Part shown: piece after piece, positions 32,462 to 40,025 of the stretch | How positions within the stretch are numbered: the stretch's first letter is position 1 | Layout: every line of letters starts with the position of its first letter | Source of the DNA: an uncultured Lachnospiraceae bacterium | GTDB taxonomy: Bacteria > Bacillota > Clostridia > Lachnospirales > Lachnospiraceae | NCBI GenBank assembly: GCA_948473115.1 | Contig: CAOKWI010000040.1 | Coordinates: 1 to 40,056, forward strand | Length of the DNA: 40,056 bases | Direction of reading: 5' to 3' | The notes under the pieces: generated by a model | What the model was told of the DNA's origin: nothing | What the model saw: only the letters and a program-made list of their open reading frames with translations | The model's database searches: none | Position numbers and translations under genes: made by a program

Positions 32462-34183
32462 ATGTTACAAAGTTTGCATGTCAAAAATCTGGCGCTGATC
32501 CAGGAGACGGAAGTGGAGTTTGGCGAGGGGCTCAATATTCTCACCGGAGAGACGGGAGCGGGAAAATCCCTGCTCATAGGCTCCGTGAACCTGGCTTTGG
32601 GAGGGAAGTTTGACAGGGAGATGCTTCGCAAGGGAGCGGACAGCGCCCTTGTGGAACTTGTTTTCGTATCCCGGGAGGACAGGGTAAGGCAGAAGCTGGA
32701 GCAGCTGGAACTGGAAGCCCAGGAGGACGGAACCGTCATTATCAGCCGGAAACTCCAGGCGGGGAAGAGCGTCTGCAAGATCAACGGGGAGACAGTGACG
32801 GCAAAGCAGGTGAAGGAACTGGCGGAGGTGCTGATCGATATCCACGGGCAGCATGAGCACCAGTCCCTGCTGCACAAAAAGAAGCACATGGAGATCCTGG
32901 ATTCCTACTGTGGCAGTGAATTTGCCCCTGCGGCGCAGGCGGTGGAGGAGGCTTACGGGGAATGCGCAAGGCTCCGCAGGGAACTGTCCGAGGAAACCAT
33001 GGACGAGGAAGCCAAGGAGAAAGAGAAGGCGCTGGCAGAGTTCGAACTGGGAGAGATCGAGCAGGCCAGGCTCGTGGCGGGAGAGGACGAGGAACTGGAA
33101 AAACGCTACCGCCTGATGGTCAACAGTAAGAAGATCATGGAGAATCTCGTGGAGAGCTACCGTTATACCGGCAATGACGATGATGCCGGCGCGGGAAGCG
33201 CCCTGAGCCGCGCCCTGCGTGCGCTCCGGAGTGTGTCCGCCTATGACGGACGGCTGGCGGAACTGGAGGGGCAGCTGGCGGAGATCGACAGCCTGCTGGC
33301 CGATTATAACAGGGATGTATCGGAATACATGAGTGACAGCGAGTTTGATGATGAGGAGTTTGCACAGGTGGAGAAGCGGCTGAACACCCTGAACCACCTG
33401 AAAGGGAAATACGGAAATACCCTGGAAGCAGTGATCGCGTACGGGGAAGAAAGGCGGCAGCTTCTGGACAAACTGTCGGACTACGACGCCTATATGCAGG
33501 AATTGGGGAAACAGTACAGGGAGGCGGAACAAAAACTACAGAAAGCCTGTGAGAAGCTCTCCGCCATACGTTGTAAAAACGCCAGGGGGTTGACGAAAAG
33601 GCTACAGGAGGCGCTGAAAAACCTGAATTTCCAGACGGTGGCTTTCGAGACCGCGGTGCGGCCGGGTCAGGCGGTTACGTCAAAAGGCTACGACGATGTG
33701 GAATTCCTGATCTCCACCAATCCGGGCGAGAGCCTGAAGCCGCTTGCCCAGGTGGCCAGCGGGGGAGAACTGTCCAGGGTGATGCTGGCCATCAAGACGG
33801 TGCTGTCCGGCAGGGACGAGATCGACACCCTGATCTTTGATGAGATCGACGCCGGGATCAGCGGAAAGACGGCCTGGAGGGTGTCGGAACAGCTTGACAC
33901 CGTGGCGAAGGCCCATCAGGTCATCTGTATCACCCATCTGCCCCAGATCGCGGCCATGGCGGACACTCATTTTGTCATAGAGAAGAGCAGTACCCGGGAC
34001 AATACCATCACGGATATCCGGACCCTGGAGGCGGAGGAGTCCCTGGGCGAACTGGCAAGGCTCCTGGGCAGCGACGAACTGACGGAGGCCGCCCTGTCCA
34101 ACGCCAGGGAAATGAGGAACCAGGCCCTGGAACACAAAAATTTTAGCAACCCACCCTCAAATGAGCAAAACGCGGATGCGTAA
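32462..34183 (+). CDS. recN: DNA repair protein RecN
   Basis: Encodes 573 residues, slightly long for the family. SMC-like ATPase in double-strand-break repair: Walker A TGETGAGKSLL near residue 30, a central coiled-coil region (~150-370), signature ASGGELSRVMLAIK and Walker B LIFDEIDAGISG in the C-terminal lobe. AAGGAG precedes its ATG. The last ~15 residues (after AREMRNQALEH) overlap a degenerate repeat (ATGAGCAAAACGCG...), so the C-terminus may have been extended by repeat insertion. Confidence 0.95.
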   Translation: MLQSLHVKNLALIQETEVEFGEGLNILTGETGAGKSLLIGSVNLALGGKFDREMLRKGADSALVELVFVSREDRVRQKLEQLELEAQEDGTVIISRKLQAGKSVCKINGETVTAKQVKELAEVLIDIHGQHEHQSLLHKKKHMEILDSYCGSEFAPAAQAVEEAYGECARLRRELSEETMDEEAKEKEKALAEFELGEIEQARLVAGEDEELEKRYRLMVNSKKIMENLVESYRYTGNDDDAGAGSALSRALRALRSVSAYDGRLAELEGQLAEIDSLLADYNRDVSEYMSDSEFDDEEFAQVEKRLNTLNHLKGKYGNTLEAVIAYGEERRQLLDKLSDYDAYMQELGKQYREAEQKLQKACEKLSAIRCKNARGLTKRLQEALKNLNFQTVAFETAVRPGQAVTSKGYDDVEFLISTNPGESLKPLAQVASGGELSRVMLAIKTVLSGRDEIDTLIFDEIDAGISGKTAWRVSEQLDTVAKAHQVICITHLPQIAAMADTHFVIEKSSTRDNTITDIRTLEAEESLGELARLLGSDELTEAALSNAREMRNQALEHKNFSNPPSNEQNADA

Positions 34184-34331
34184 GCAGACGCAGAAGCGCG
34201 AAAAGTAACATAAGATAATATAAAGTTTCATGTGTTTTGTTAATATTTACATGGACTTTGGAAAAAATTTCGATTATACTGTATATCAGGTACAAGTTGT
34301 ATAAATGTTTCAGGGAAAAAGCAAAAATTTA

Positions 34332-34361
34332 TTGGAAATGCTTACCTTTGTATGCTATAAT
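34332..34361 (+). promoter_or_regulatory. Extended -10 promoter of the uronate operon
   Basis: TTGGAA (34332-34337), an 18-base spacer and TATAAT (34356-34361) preceded by TGC, an extended -10. It stands 88 bases upstream of the kduI start. Confidence 0.65.
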
Positions 34362-34375
34362 GTAAGTGCTTTCAT
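34360..34375 (+). promoter_or_regulatory. cre-like operator overlapping the kduI promoter
   Basis: ATGTAAGTGCTTTCAT fits the catabolite-responsive element consensus WTGNAANCGNWNNCAW with one mismatch (T for C at the centre). It overlaps the -10 end and the expected transcription start, where CcpA binding would block initiation. A LacI-family regulator specific to the pathway would bind a similar site, so CcpA is not certain. Confidence 0.55.
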
Positions 34376-34388
34376 AAAAGGCAACACT

Positions 34389-34429
34389 CAATATCGGTCC
34401 TTTCCTGAAACAGTATGGACCGGATATTG
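34389..34429 (+). promoter_or_regulatory. Leader hairpin before kduI
   Basis: CAATATCGGTCC pairs with GGACCGGATATTG (one bulged base) around a 16-base loop, ending about 20 bases before the kduI GTG. It could stabilise the mRNA or be a dimeric operator. No T run follows, so it is not a terminator. Confidence 0.5.
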
Positions 34430-34449
34430 AAGAAAGAGAGGCGTGTAAG

Positions 34450-35310
34450 GTGGAACTTAGAACAGCAGTATCACCAAGAGATGTGAAGCATTATACCACA
34501 GAGCGTCTGAGGGAGGAGTTCCTGATCCAGAATCTCTTCGCTCCCGGCGAGATCAAGCTGGTGTACAGCCACATCGACAGAATCATTACGGGCGCGGCAG
34601 TGCCTGTAAAGCCCATCACCCTGACAGCGGGGGACGAGCTTCGGGCGGAGTATTTCTGCCAGAGAAGAGAGCTTGGGGTGATCAATATCGGAGGAGCCGG
34701 CACCATTACCGTTGACGGTAAGGTATACCAGGTGGGCTTCAAAGAGGCAATGTACATTGGAATGGGTTCCAAAGACATCGTTTTCGCAAGTAATGATGCT
34801 TCTGAACCGGCAAAATTTTATCTGAATTCCGCTCCTGCACACAGGATTTGTCCTACCGTGCTGATCAAGCCGGAGGGTACGCCTGAGGAGGGTGTGGTCA
34901 TCGTGAAGGATGAGAATAAGGTAGAACTGGGTTCCCTGGAGGATGCAAACCACAGGGTCATCTGCAAGTATATTCTTCCCGGCCAGGTGGAGAGCTGCCA
35001 GTTGGAAATGGGAATGACCAAGCTCGAGCCGGGTAGCGTATGGAATACCATGCCCTGTCATACCCATGACAGACGTATGGAGGTCTATCTCTATTTTGAG
35101 ATGCCTGAGGACGCCTTTGTCATGCATTACATGGGCGAACCCGATGAGACGCGTCATATCGTCATGAGGAACGAGGAGGCTGTGATCTCCCCCAGCTGGT
35201 CCATCCATTCCGGCTGCGGTTCCAGGGCATACACCTTTATCTGGGGTATGGTGGGCGAGAACCAGGACTTCGATGATATGGACGGCGTGGCAATGAAGGA
35301 TCTTATGTAA
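34450..35310 (+). CDS. kduI: 5-dehydro-4-deoxy-D-glucuronate isomerase
   Basis: Encodes 286 residues from a GTG start after GAGAGG. A cupin-fold isomerase that converts 4-deoxy-L-threo-5-hexosulose uronate (from unsaturated pectin or glycosaminoglycan sugars) to 3-deoxy-D-glycero-2,5-hexodiulosonate. The zinc-ligand motif PCHTHDRRMEVYLYFE and the C-terminal SWSIHSGCGS are characteristic. It is first in a five-gene catabolic operon, 30 bases before kduD. Confidence 0.94.
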   Translation: MELRTAVSPRDVKHYTTERLREEFLIQNLFAPGEIKLVYSHIDRIITGAAVPVKPITLTAGDELRAEYFCQRRELGVINIGGAGTITVDGKVYQVGFKEAMYIGMGSKDIVFASNDASEPAKFYLNSAPAHRICPTVLIKPEGTPEEGVVIVKDENKVELGSLEDANHRVICKYILPGQVESCQLEMGMTKLEPGSVWNTMPCHTHDRRMEVYLYFEMPEDAFVMHYMGEPDETRHIVMRNEEAVISPSWSIHSGCGSRAYTFIWGMVGENQDFDDMDGVAMKDLM

Positions 35311-35340
35311 AAGAAATAAATATAATAAAGGAGAAGAAAA

Positions 35341-36150
35341 ATGGCAAACAACTATGTAAACAACTTTTCACTGGAGGGCAAGATCGCTCTGGTAACGGGC
35401 GCTTCCTATGGGATCGGATTTGCTATCGCATCCGCTTACGCAGAGGCAGGGGCAACCATCGTTTTCAACGACATCAAGCAGGAGCTGGTGGACAAGGGAC
35501 TGGCTGCCTATGCGGAGAAAGGCATCAAGGCCCACGGCTATGTGTGCGATGTTACCAATGAGGAAGCCGTAAATGCCATGGTAGCCCAGATCGAGAAGGA
35601 AGTGGGCGTGATCGATATCCTGGTGAACAATGCGGGTATCATCAAGAGAATCCCCATGACCGAGATGACCGCGGAGCAGTTCAGACAGGTAGTTGACGTG
35701 GACCTGAACGCACCCTTCATCGTGTCGAAGGCAGTGATCCCGGCTATGATCAAGAAGGGTCACGGCAAGATCATAAACATCTGCTCCATGATGTCCGAGC
35801 TGGGCCGTGAGACAGTGTCCGCATACGCTGCTGCAAAGGGCGGCCTGAAGATGCTGACCAGAAATATCTGCTCCGAGTACGGCCAGTACAACATTCAGTG
35901 TAACGGCCTTGGCCCCGGTTATATCGAGACCCCTCAGACGGCTCCCCTGCGCGAGAAGCAGCCGGACGGCAGCAGGCATCCTTTCGATCAGTTCATCTGC
36001 GCTAAGACACCCGCGAACAGATGGCTGAAGGCGGAGGAGCTGGCAGGTCCCGCTGTATTCCTTGCATCCGAGGCATCCAATGCGGTAAACGGCCATATCC
36101 TTTATGTTGACGGCGGTATCCTTGCTTACATCGGCAAGCAGCCCGAGTAG
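35341..36150 (+). CDS. kduD: 2-dehydro-3-deoxy-D-gluconate 5-dehydrogenase (SDR)
   Basis: Encodes 269 residues. A short-chain dehydrogenase with the nucleotide motif TGASYGIG (19-26), NNAG, and the catalytic S149, Y162 and K166 (YAAAK). It reduces the KduI product to 2-keto-3-deoxygluconate. GGAGAAGAAAA precedes its ATG. The operon context (isomerase before, KDG kinase after) supports this substrate over other SDR roles. Confidence 0.92.
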   Translation: MANNYVNNFSLEGKIALVTGASYGIGFAIASAYAEAGATIVFNDIKQELVDKGLAAYAEKGIKAHGYVCDVTNEEAVNAMVAQIEKEVGVIDILVNNAGIIKRIPMTEMTAEQFRQVVDVDLNAPFIVSKAVIPAMIKKGHGKIINICSMMSELGRETVSAYAAAKGGLKMLTRNICSEYGQYNIQCNGLGPGYIETPQTAPLREKQPDGSRHPFDQFICAKTPANRWLKAEELAGPAVFLASEASNAVNGHILYVDGGILAYIGKQPE

Positions 36151-36206
36151 TCAAACACCATAAAGCGAAAAATAAGAGCCATAAGAAATGGAGGAGGCTA
36201 TTTCCC

Positions 36207-36845
36207 ATGAAAATCGCATTGATCAATGAAAACAGCCAGGCGGCAAAGAATGAGATGATCTGCGCTACCCTGAAGAAAGTAGTGGAGCCTATGGGCCACG
36301 AGGTATTTAATTACGGCATGTATGGCGCGGAGGATCCCAATTCTCTGACTTATGTGCAGAACGGTATCCTGGCGGCTGTGTTGTTGAACTCCGGCGCGGC
36401 GGATTATGTGGTGACGGGCTGCGGTACGGGTGAGGGCGCCATGCTGGCATGCAACTCCTTCCCCAGGGTGCTCTGCGGACATATTGAATCCCCGTTGGAC
36501 GCGTACCTGTTCTCACAGGTAAATGACGGAAACTGTGTGGCGCTTCCCTTTGCGGAGAATTTTGGCTGGGGCGGCGAACTGAACCTACAGTACATCTTTG
36601 AGAAGCTGTTCTGCGCTCCCGGAGGCGGTGGATATCCTCCTGAGAGAGTGGAGCCTGAGCAGAGAAACAAGAAGATTCTGGACAAGGTGAAGGAGGAGAC
36701 CCATACGGGGATGGTGGACATCCTGAAGAACCTGGATCAGGAGCTGGTAAAGGGCGCACTGTCCGGAGAGAAGTTCCAGGAGTATTTCTTCGCAAACTGC
36801 AGATGTGACAAGATCGCGGCAGCGGTGAAGGAAGTCCTTGCGTAA
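36207..36845 (+). CDS. RpiB/LacA/LacB family isomerase, possibly DhuI-like
   Basis: Encodes 212 residues, with a C-terminal extension compared with ~150-residue RpiB proteins. The RpiB-type core shows VVTGCGTGEGAMLACNSFP, where RpiB has the catalytic CGTG loop. The RpiB-family isomerase DhuI of streptococci performs the same step as KduI on unsaturated uronates, and this protein's context fits that role. Ribose-5-phosphate isomerase activity cannot be excluded. GGAGGAGGC precedes the ATG; it is 56 bases after kduD. Confidence 0.75.
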   Translation: MKIALINENSQAAKNEMICATLKKVVEPMGHEVFNYGMYGAEDPNSLTYVQNGILAAVLLNSGAADYVVTGCGTGEGAMLACNSFPRVLCGHIESPLDAYLFSQVNDGNCVALPFAENFGWGGELNLQYIFEKLFCAPGGGGYPPERVEPEQRNKKILDKVKEETHTGMVDILKNLDQELVKGALSGEKFQEYFFANCRCDKIAAAVKEVLA

Positions 36846-36900
36846 GGAACTGTAAGTAAATTTCTTATATAAATATCAATATTTCGGATTGGAGGAAAAA

Positions 36901-37866
36901 ATGAACGCAGTATTAGAGCAGATCAGTAAGATCGGTATTGTTCCCGTTGTAAAGATTGACAGAGAAGAGGATGCGCTGCCCCTTGCAAAGGCTCTCTGTG
37001 CAGGCGGACTTCCCTGTGCGGAAGTGACCTTCCGCACCAGTGCGGCAGCAGGCGCCATCAAGATTATGACCGAGAATTTCCCCGATATGTGTGTAGGGGC
37101 AGGCACTGTCCTGAACGCGGAGCAGGTGGACGCCGCGGTTGCGGCGGGTTCTAAATTCATCGTGAGCCCCGGTTTAAACCCTAAGACCGTGAAGTATTGT
37201 ATCGAGAAGGGTGTGCCTATCACTCCCGGTACTTCCAGCCCCTCCGATATCGAGCAGGCTATCGAGCTGGGTCTTGACGTGGTGAAATTCTTCCCTGCGG
37301 AGCAGTCCGGCGGACTGGCTAAGATCAAGGCTATGGCGGCGCCCTATGTGAATATGAAATTCATGCCTACCGGCGGTGTCAATGCCAAGAACCTGACCTC
37401 ATACCTGGACTTCCCCAAGATCATTGCCTGCGGCGGTTCCTGGATGGTTCCCGGCGACCTGATCAATGCCGGCGAATGGGATAAGATCGAGCAGCTGACC
37501 AGGGAGGCGGTTCAGACCATGCTAGGCTTTGAACTGGCGCATATCGGCATCAACGGCACCAGCGAGGAGGAAGCGACCAAGATCGCAAACCGTTTCGGAT
37601 TTATCTTCGGTATGCCTGTAAAGGTTGGCAACAGCTCCGTATTTGCGGGAAGCGCTGTGGAAGTGTACAAGACCCCTTACCTGGGTGAGCATGGTCATAT
37701 TGCTGTGAGAACCAACTATATCGACAGGGCTGTGAATTATCTGAGCGCTGTCTTGGGGGTTGAGATCGCGGAGGATACCGCCAAGAGAGATGCGAAGGGC
37801 AACCTGAAGGCTATCTACCTGAAGGAAGAGTTCGGCGGATTTGCGGTACATCTGGTGCAGAAGTAG
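36901..37866 (+). CDS. KDPG/KHG aldolase fused to a VOC (glyoxalase-like) domain
   Basis: Encodes 321 residues. The N-terminal ~210 residues are a class I KDPG aldolase with E41 and R45 (EVTFRT), GAGTV, Schiff-base K129 (VVKFFPAE) and PTGGV. The C-terminal ~105 residues (from FELAHIGIN) read as a vicinal-oxygen-chelate-like domain, with HIGIN and HIAVRT strands. It splits 2-keto-3-deoxy-6-phosphogluconate to pyruvate and glyceraldehyde-3-phosphate. ATG 36901 follows GGAGG. The role of the extra domain is unknown; it may bind a metal or substrate, or serve in assembly. Confidence 0.88.
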   Translation: MNAVLEQISKIGIVPVVKIDREEDALPLAKALCAGGLPCAEVTFRTSAAAGAIKIMTENFPDMCVGAGTVLNAEQVDAAVAAGSKFIVSPGLNPKTVKYCIEKGVPITPGTSSPSDIEQAIELGLDVVKFFPAEQSGGLAKIKAMAAPYVNMKFMPTGGVNAKNLTSYLDFPKIIACGGSWMVPGDLINAGEWDKIEQLTREAVQTMLGFELAHIGINGTSEEEATKIANRFGFIFGMPVKVGNSSVFAGSAVEVYKTPYLGEHGHIAVRTNYIDRAVNYLSAVLGVEIAEDTAKRDAKGNLKAIYLKEEFGGFAVHLVQK

Positions 37867-37874
37867 GAATCAGC

Positions 37875-37905
37875 GTAGCAGTTTAGCCGAAGGCTGAACT
37901 GTTAC
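37875..37905 (+). terminator. GTAACAGTTCAGCC-family palindrome after the aldolase gene
   Basis: GTAGCAGTTTAGCC and GGCTGAACTGTTAC pair over 14 bases with two G-T pairs, around a GAA loop. No T run follows, so it may be a processing or stability element more than a terminator. A second hairpin (CCTGCAACAGTCC/GGACTGCTGCAGG, 37913-37944) lies just before kdgK. Confidence 0.55.
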
Positions 37906-37978
37906 GAATCAACCTGCAACAGTCCCGTGAAGGACTGCTGCAGGAATTACAAATTTATAGGGAAAGGAATCTAATAAG

Positions 37979-39010
37979 ATGGCAAAAGTAATTACCATGG
38001 GTGAGATCATGTTGAGACTGTCCACCCCCAACAACGAGAAGTTTATCCAGGCAGATGAGTTTGACGTGTGCTACGGCGGCGGCGAGGCTAACGTGGCGGT
38101 GTCTCTGGCTAACTATGGCCATGACGCTGAGTTTGTGACCGCGGTTCCCGACAATGAGATCGGTGAGTGCGCGGTGGCAGCCCTGAGAAAGTACAATGTT
38201 GGTACAAAGAATATCGCAAAATGCGGAGAGAGACTGGGCATCTACTATCTGGAGAGCGGTTCTTCCATGAGACCTTCCAAAGTGGTATACGACAGGGCCC
38301 ATTCCTCCATTTCCACCGCCACAGCGGCAGACTTTGACTTTGACGCAATCTTTGAAGGCGCTGACTGGTTCCATTTCACAGGCATTACTCCCGCTGTGTC
38401 CGACAGCGCGGCAGTGCTTACCGAGGAGGCTTTGAAGGCAGCTAAGAAGCACGGCGTAAAGGTATCCGTGGATCTGAACTTCCGTAAGAAACTGTGGTCT
38501 TCCGAGAAGGCGCAGAAGGTCATGAAGAACCTGATGCAGTATGTCGATGTATGTATCGGCAATGAGGAGGATGCGGAACTGGTACTTGGCTATAAGCCCG
38601 GTAAGACCGATGTTACCAGCGGTGACCTGGAACTGGCAGGATACAAGTCCATCTTTGAGCAGATGGTTGCAGACTATAACTTTGAGTACTGTATTTCCTC
38701 CCTGCGTGTAAGTCATTCCGCTTCCGACAACGGCTGGTCCGCATGCATCTATTCCAGGGATACCAAGGAGTTCTATCACTCCAAGGAGTACAGCATTCAT
38801 CCCATCGTTGACCGCGTAGGCGGCGGTGACTCTTTTGCAGGCGGCGTGATCTGTGGTATGCTGGACGGCAAGGATTTCAAGGCGGCTCTTGAGTACGGTG
38901 TGGCGGCTTCCGCATTGAAGCACACCATTCCCGGCGACTTCAACCTGGTATCCAGAAAGGAAGTTGAGACCCTGGCAGGCGGCGATGCATCCGGAAGGGT
39001 TCAGCGTTAA
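37979..39010 (+). CDS. kdgK: 2-dehydro-3-deoxygluconokinase (PfkB family)
   Basis: Encodes 343 residues. Phosphorylates 2-keto-3-deoxygluconate to KDPG. PfkB signatures: the N-terminal GGGEANVAVSLANYG and the C-terminal catalytic DRVGGGDSFAGG (the family usually has GAGD; GGGD is a mild variant). AAAGGA precedes the ATG. Two hairpins separate it from the aldolase gene, so expression may be uncoupled from the upstream genes. It is last in the operon; a compound palindrome and a terminator follow. Confidence 0.92.
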   Translation: MAKVITMGEIMLRLSTPNNEKFIQADEFDVCYGGGEANVAVSLANYGHDAEFVTAVPDNEIGECAVAALRKYNVGTKNIAKCGERLGIYYLESGSSMRPSKVVYDRAHSSISTATAADFDFDAIFEGADWFHFTGITPAVSDSAAVLTEEALKAAKKHGVKVSVDLNFRKKLWSSEKAQKVMKNLMQYVDVCIGNEEDAELVLGYKPGKTDVTSGDLELAGYKSIFEQMVADYNFEYCISSLRVSHSASDNGWSACIYSRDTKEFYHSKEYSIHPIVDRVGGGDSFAGGVICGMLDGKDFKAALEYGVAASALKHTIPGDFNLVSRKEVETLAGGDASGRVQR

Positions 39011-39012
39011 AA

Positions 39013-39108
39013 GTGTGAGAAGAACTTCTAAAGTCGTCCCATCATAGGATGGGACGCCAAGAAGTTCTAAATCTCACACGGAAGAACGCCAAGAGCGGGC
39101 GTTCTTCC
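39013..39108 (+). repeat. Compound palindrome, copy B (after kdgK)
   Basis: GTGTGAGA-AGAACTTCT (39013-39029) pairs with AGAAGTTCT...TCTCACAC (39060-39079), enclosing the hairpin GTCCCATC/GGATGGGAC. A second hairpin GGAAGAACGCC/GGCGTTCTTCC (39080-39108) follows. This is the same two-part design as copy A after dxs, with a different inner hairpin. Confidence 0.7.
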
Positions 39109-39130
39109 AGATTTGCACCGATTGTTTATG

Positions 39131-39167
39131 ATAAAAATCCCACGGTATTGAACCGTGGGATTTTTAT
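39131..39167. terminator. Bidirectional intrinsic terminator
   Basis: A perfect 16-bp stem, ATAAAAATCCCACGGT/ACCGTGGGATTTTTAT, with a 5-base loop. T runs serve both strands, ending kdgK (+) and the lipoprotein gene (-), which converge here. Confidence 0.9.
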
Positions 39168-39204
39168 GTAAGCAATCTTGAAATATCAACAGGTCGTATC
39201 TAAC

Positions 39205-39831
39205 TTACTGCTTATCAGCAGAAAAGTAAACGAAGAACACATCGCCTGTGGTATCATCATCAAACATTTCCAGGTAGGAGATGGAGAAGTCCTTGTTGCC
39301 TGCGGGAACTTCATATACCAGAAGTCCGTTTATGCTTTTGGCGATAGCCAGGTCATACTCGCCGGGCAGCATCTGGTCATTCAGCACGTCATTCAGGTCA
39401 AGGGTGATGGGGAAGCCGTATGCGTCATCCGCCTCATCATTCCACTGGATCTGGAAGTCAGTGTCGTACATGGGAAGGGTGGAAGTAGAGGTATTCTTGA
39501 CCGTGATATCGGCAACCAGTATCTCGTAGCCGTCAGCGGGGGTATATCCTTCGTATTCATCGCAGAGATAAGCACTGTTTACGGTATAATCAAAGAAGTA
39601 AGTGTGCATGGTATCACCGAGACGTCCCTCCGCGTTGCCGTTTTCATCGGGATAGCCTGCCTGGGTGCCTGCTGAAGAAGATGCGGCAGGACTGGAACTG
39701 GATGAACCGGAGCCGGATGAACTGGAACCGGATGAACTGGAACTGCCGGTAAGAGTACCATTACTGCCGCAGCCTGTCAGAACTGCCGCTGTAACTACAG
39801 TTGCTAAAACAAGTGAAACAAATTTTTTCAT
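39205..39831 (-). CDS. DUF4352-type lipoprotein
   Basis: Encodes 208 residues. A signal peptide ends in the lipobox LTGC (C21). A serine/glycine-rich disordered linker (~23-55) follows, then a beta-sandwich domain of the DUF4352 type (EILVADITVKNTSTSTLPM...). It should be tethered to the outer face of the membrane. GGAGGA lies 5 bases before the ATG. Convergent with the uronate operon and probably monocistronic. Function unknown. Confidence 0.85.
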   Translation of the reverse strand: MKKFVSLVLATVVTAAVLTGCGSNGTLTGSSSSSGSSSSGSGSSSSSPAASSSAGTQAGYPDENGNAEGRLGDTMHTYFFDYTVNSAYLCDEYEGYTPADGYEILVADITVKNTSTSTLPMYDTDFQIQWNDEADDAYGFPITLDLNDVLNDQMLPGEYDLAIAKSINGLLVYEVPAGNKDFSISYLEMFDDDTTGDVFFVYFSADKQ

Positions 39832-39873
39832 ATCGATCCTCCGTATAAAATTAGAATAAATATCACAAAGATA

Positions 39874-39902
39874 ATAATATCATATTTTTTGCATATTTAC
39901 AA
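39874..39902 (-). promoter_or_regulatory. Promoter of the DUF4352 lipoprotein gene
   Basis: On the minus strand, TTGTAA (39902-39897), a 17-base spacer and TATTAT (39879-39874), about 40 bases upstream of the start, in an A/T-rich stretch. Confidence 0.6.
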
Positions 39903-39960
39903 TTCCTTTTGAAATAATAATTCCATTTTCTGTAGCAGCTTTTTCTGTAGTACTTTTCAA

Positions 39961-40025
39961 TAACAGTTCAGCCCCGACCGTGCCAGGCGGTTTTTTTGCC
40001 GAAGGGACGGCGGCGCCATGCTGTC
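39961..40025. repeat. Dispersed repeat, right copy (inverted relative to left window end)
   Basis: Inverted match of bases 1-61. It begins TAACAGTTCAGCCCC and ends CGGCGCCATGCTGTC, with a run of seven T residues in the middle. No gene is seen from 39832 to the window end apart from the lipoprotein promoter. Confidence 0.75.

Noticed and set aside
32307..32498. 63-codon frame between argR and recN
   Set aside because: It starts in a hairpin, has no ribosome site, runs into recN, and is hydrophobic by composition only.
37955..38923. 322-codon minus-strand open frame opposite kdgK
   Set aside because: Antisense shadow of a PfkB kinase gene with clear signatures; no ribosome site or domain.
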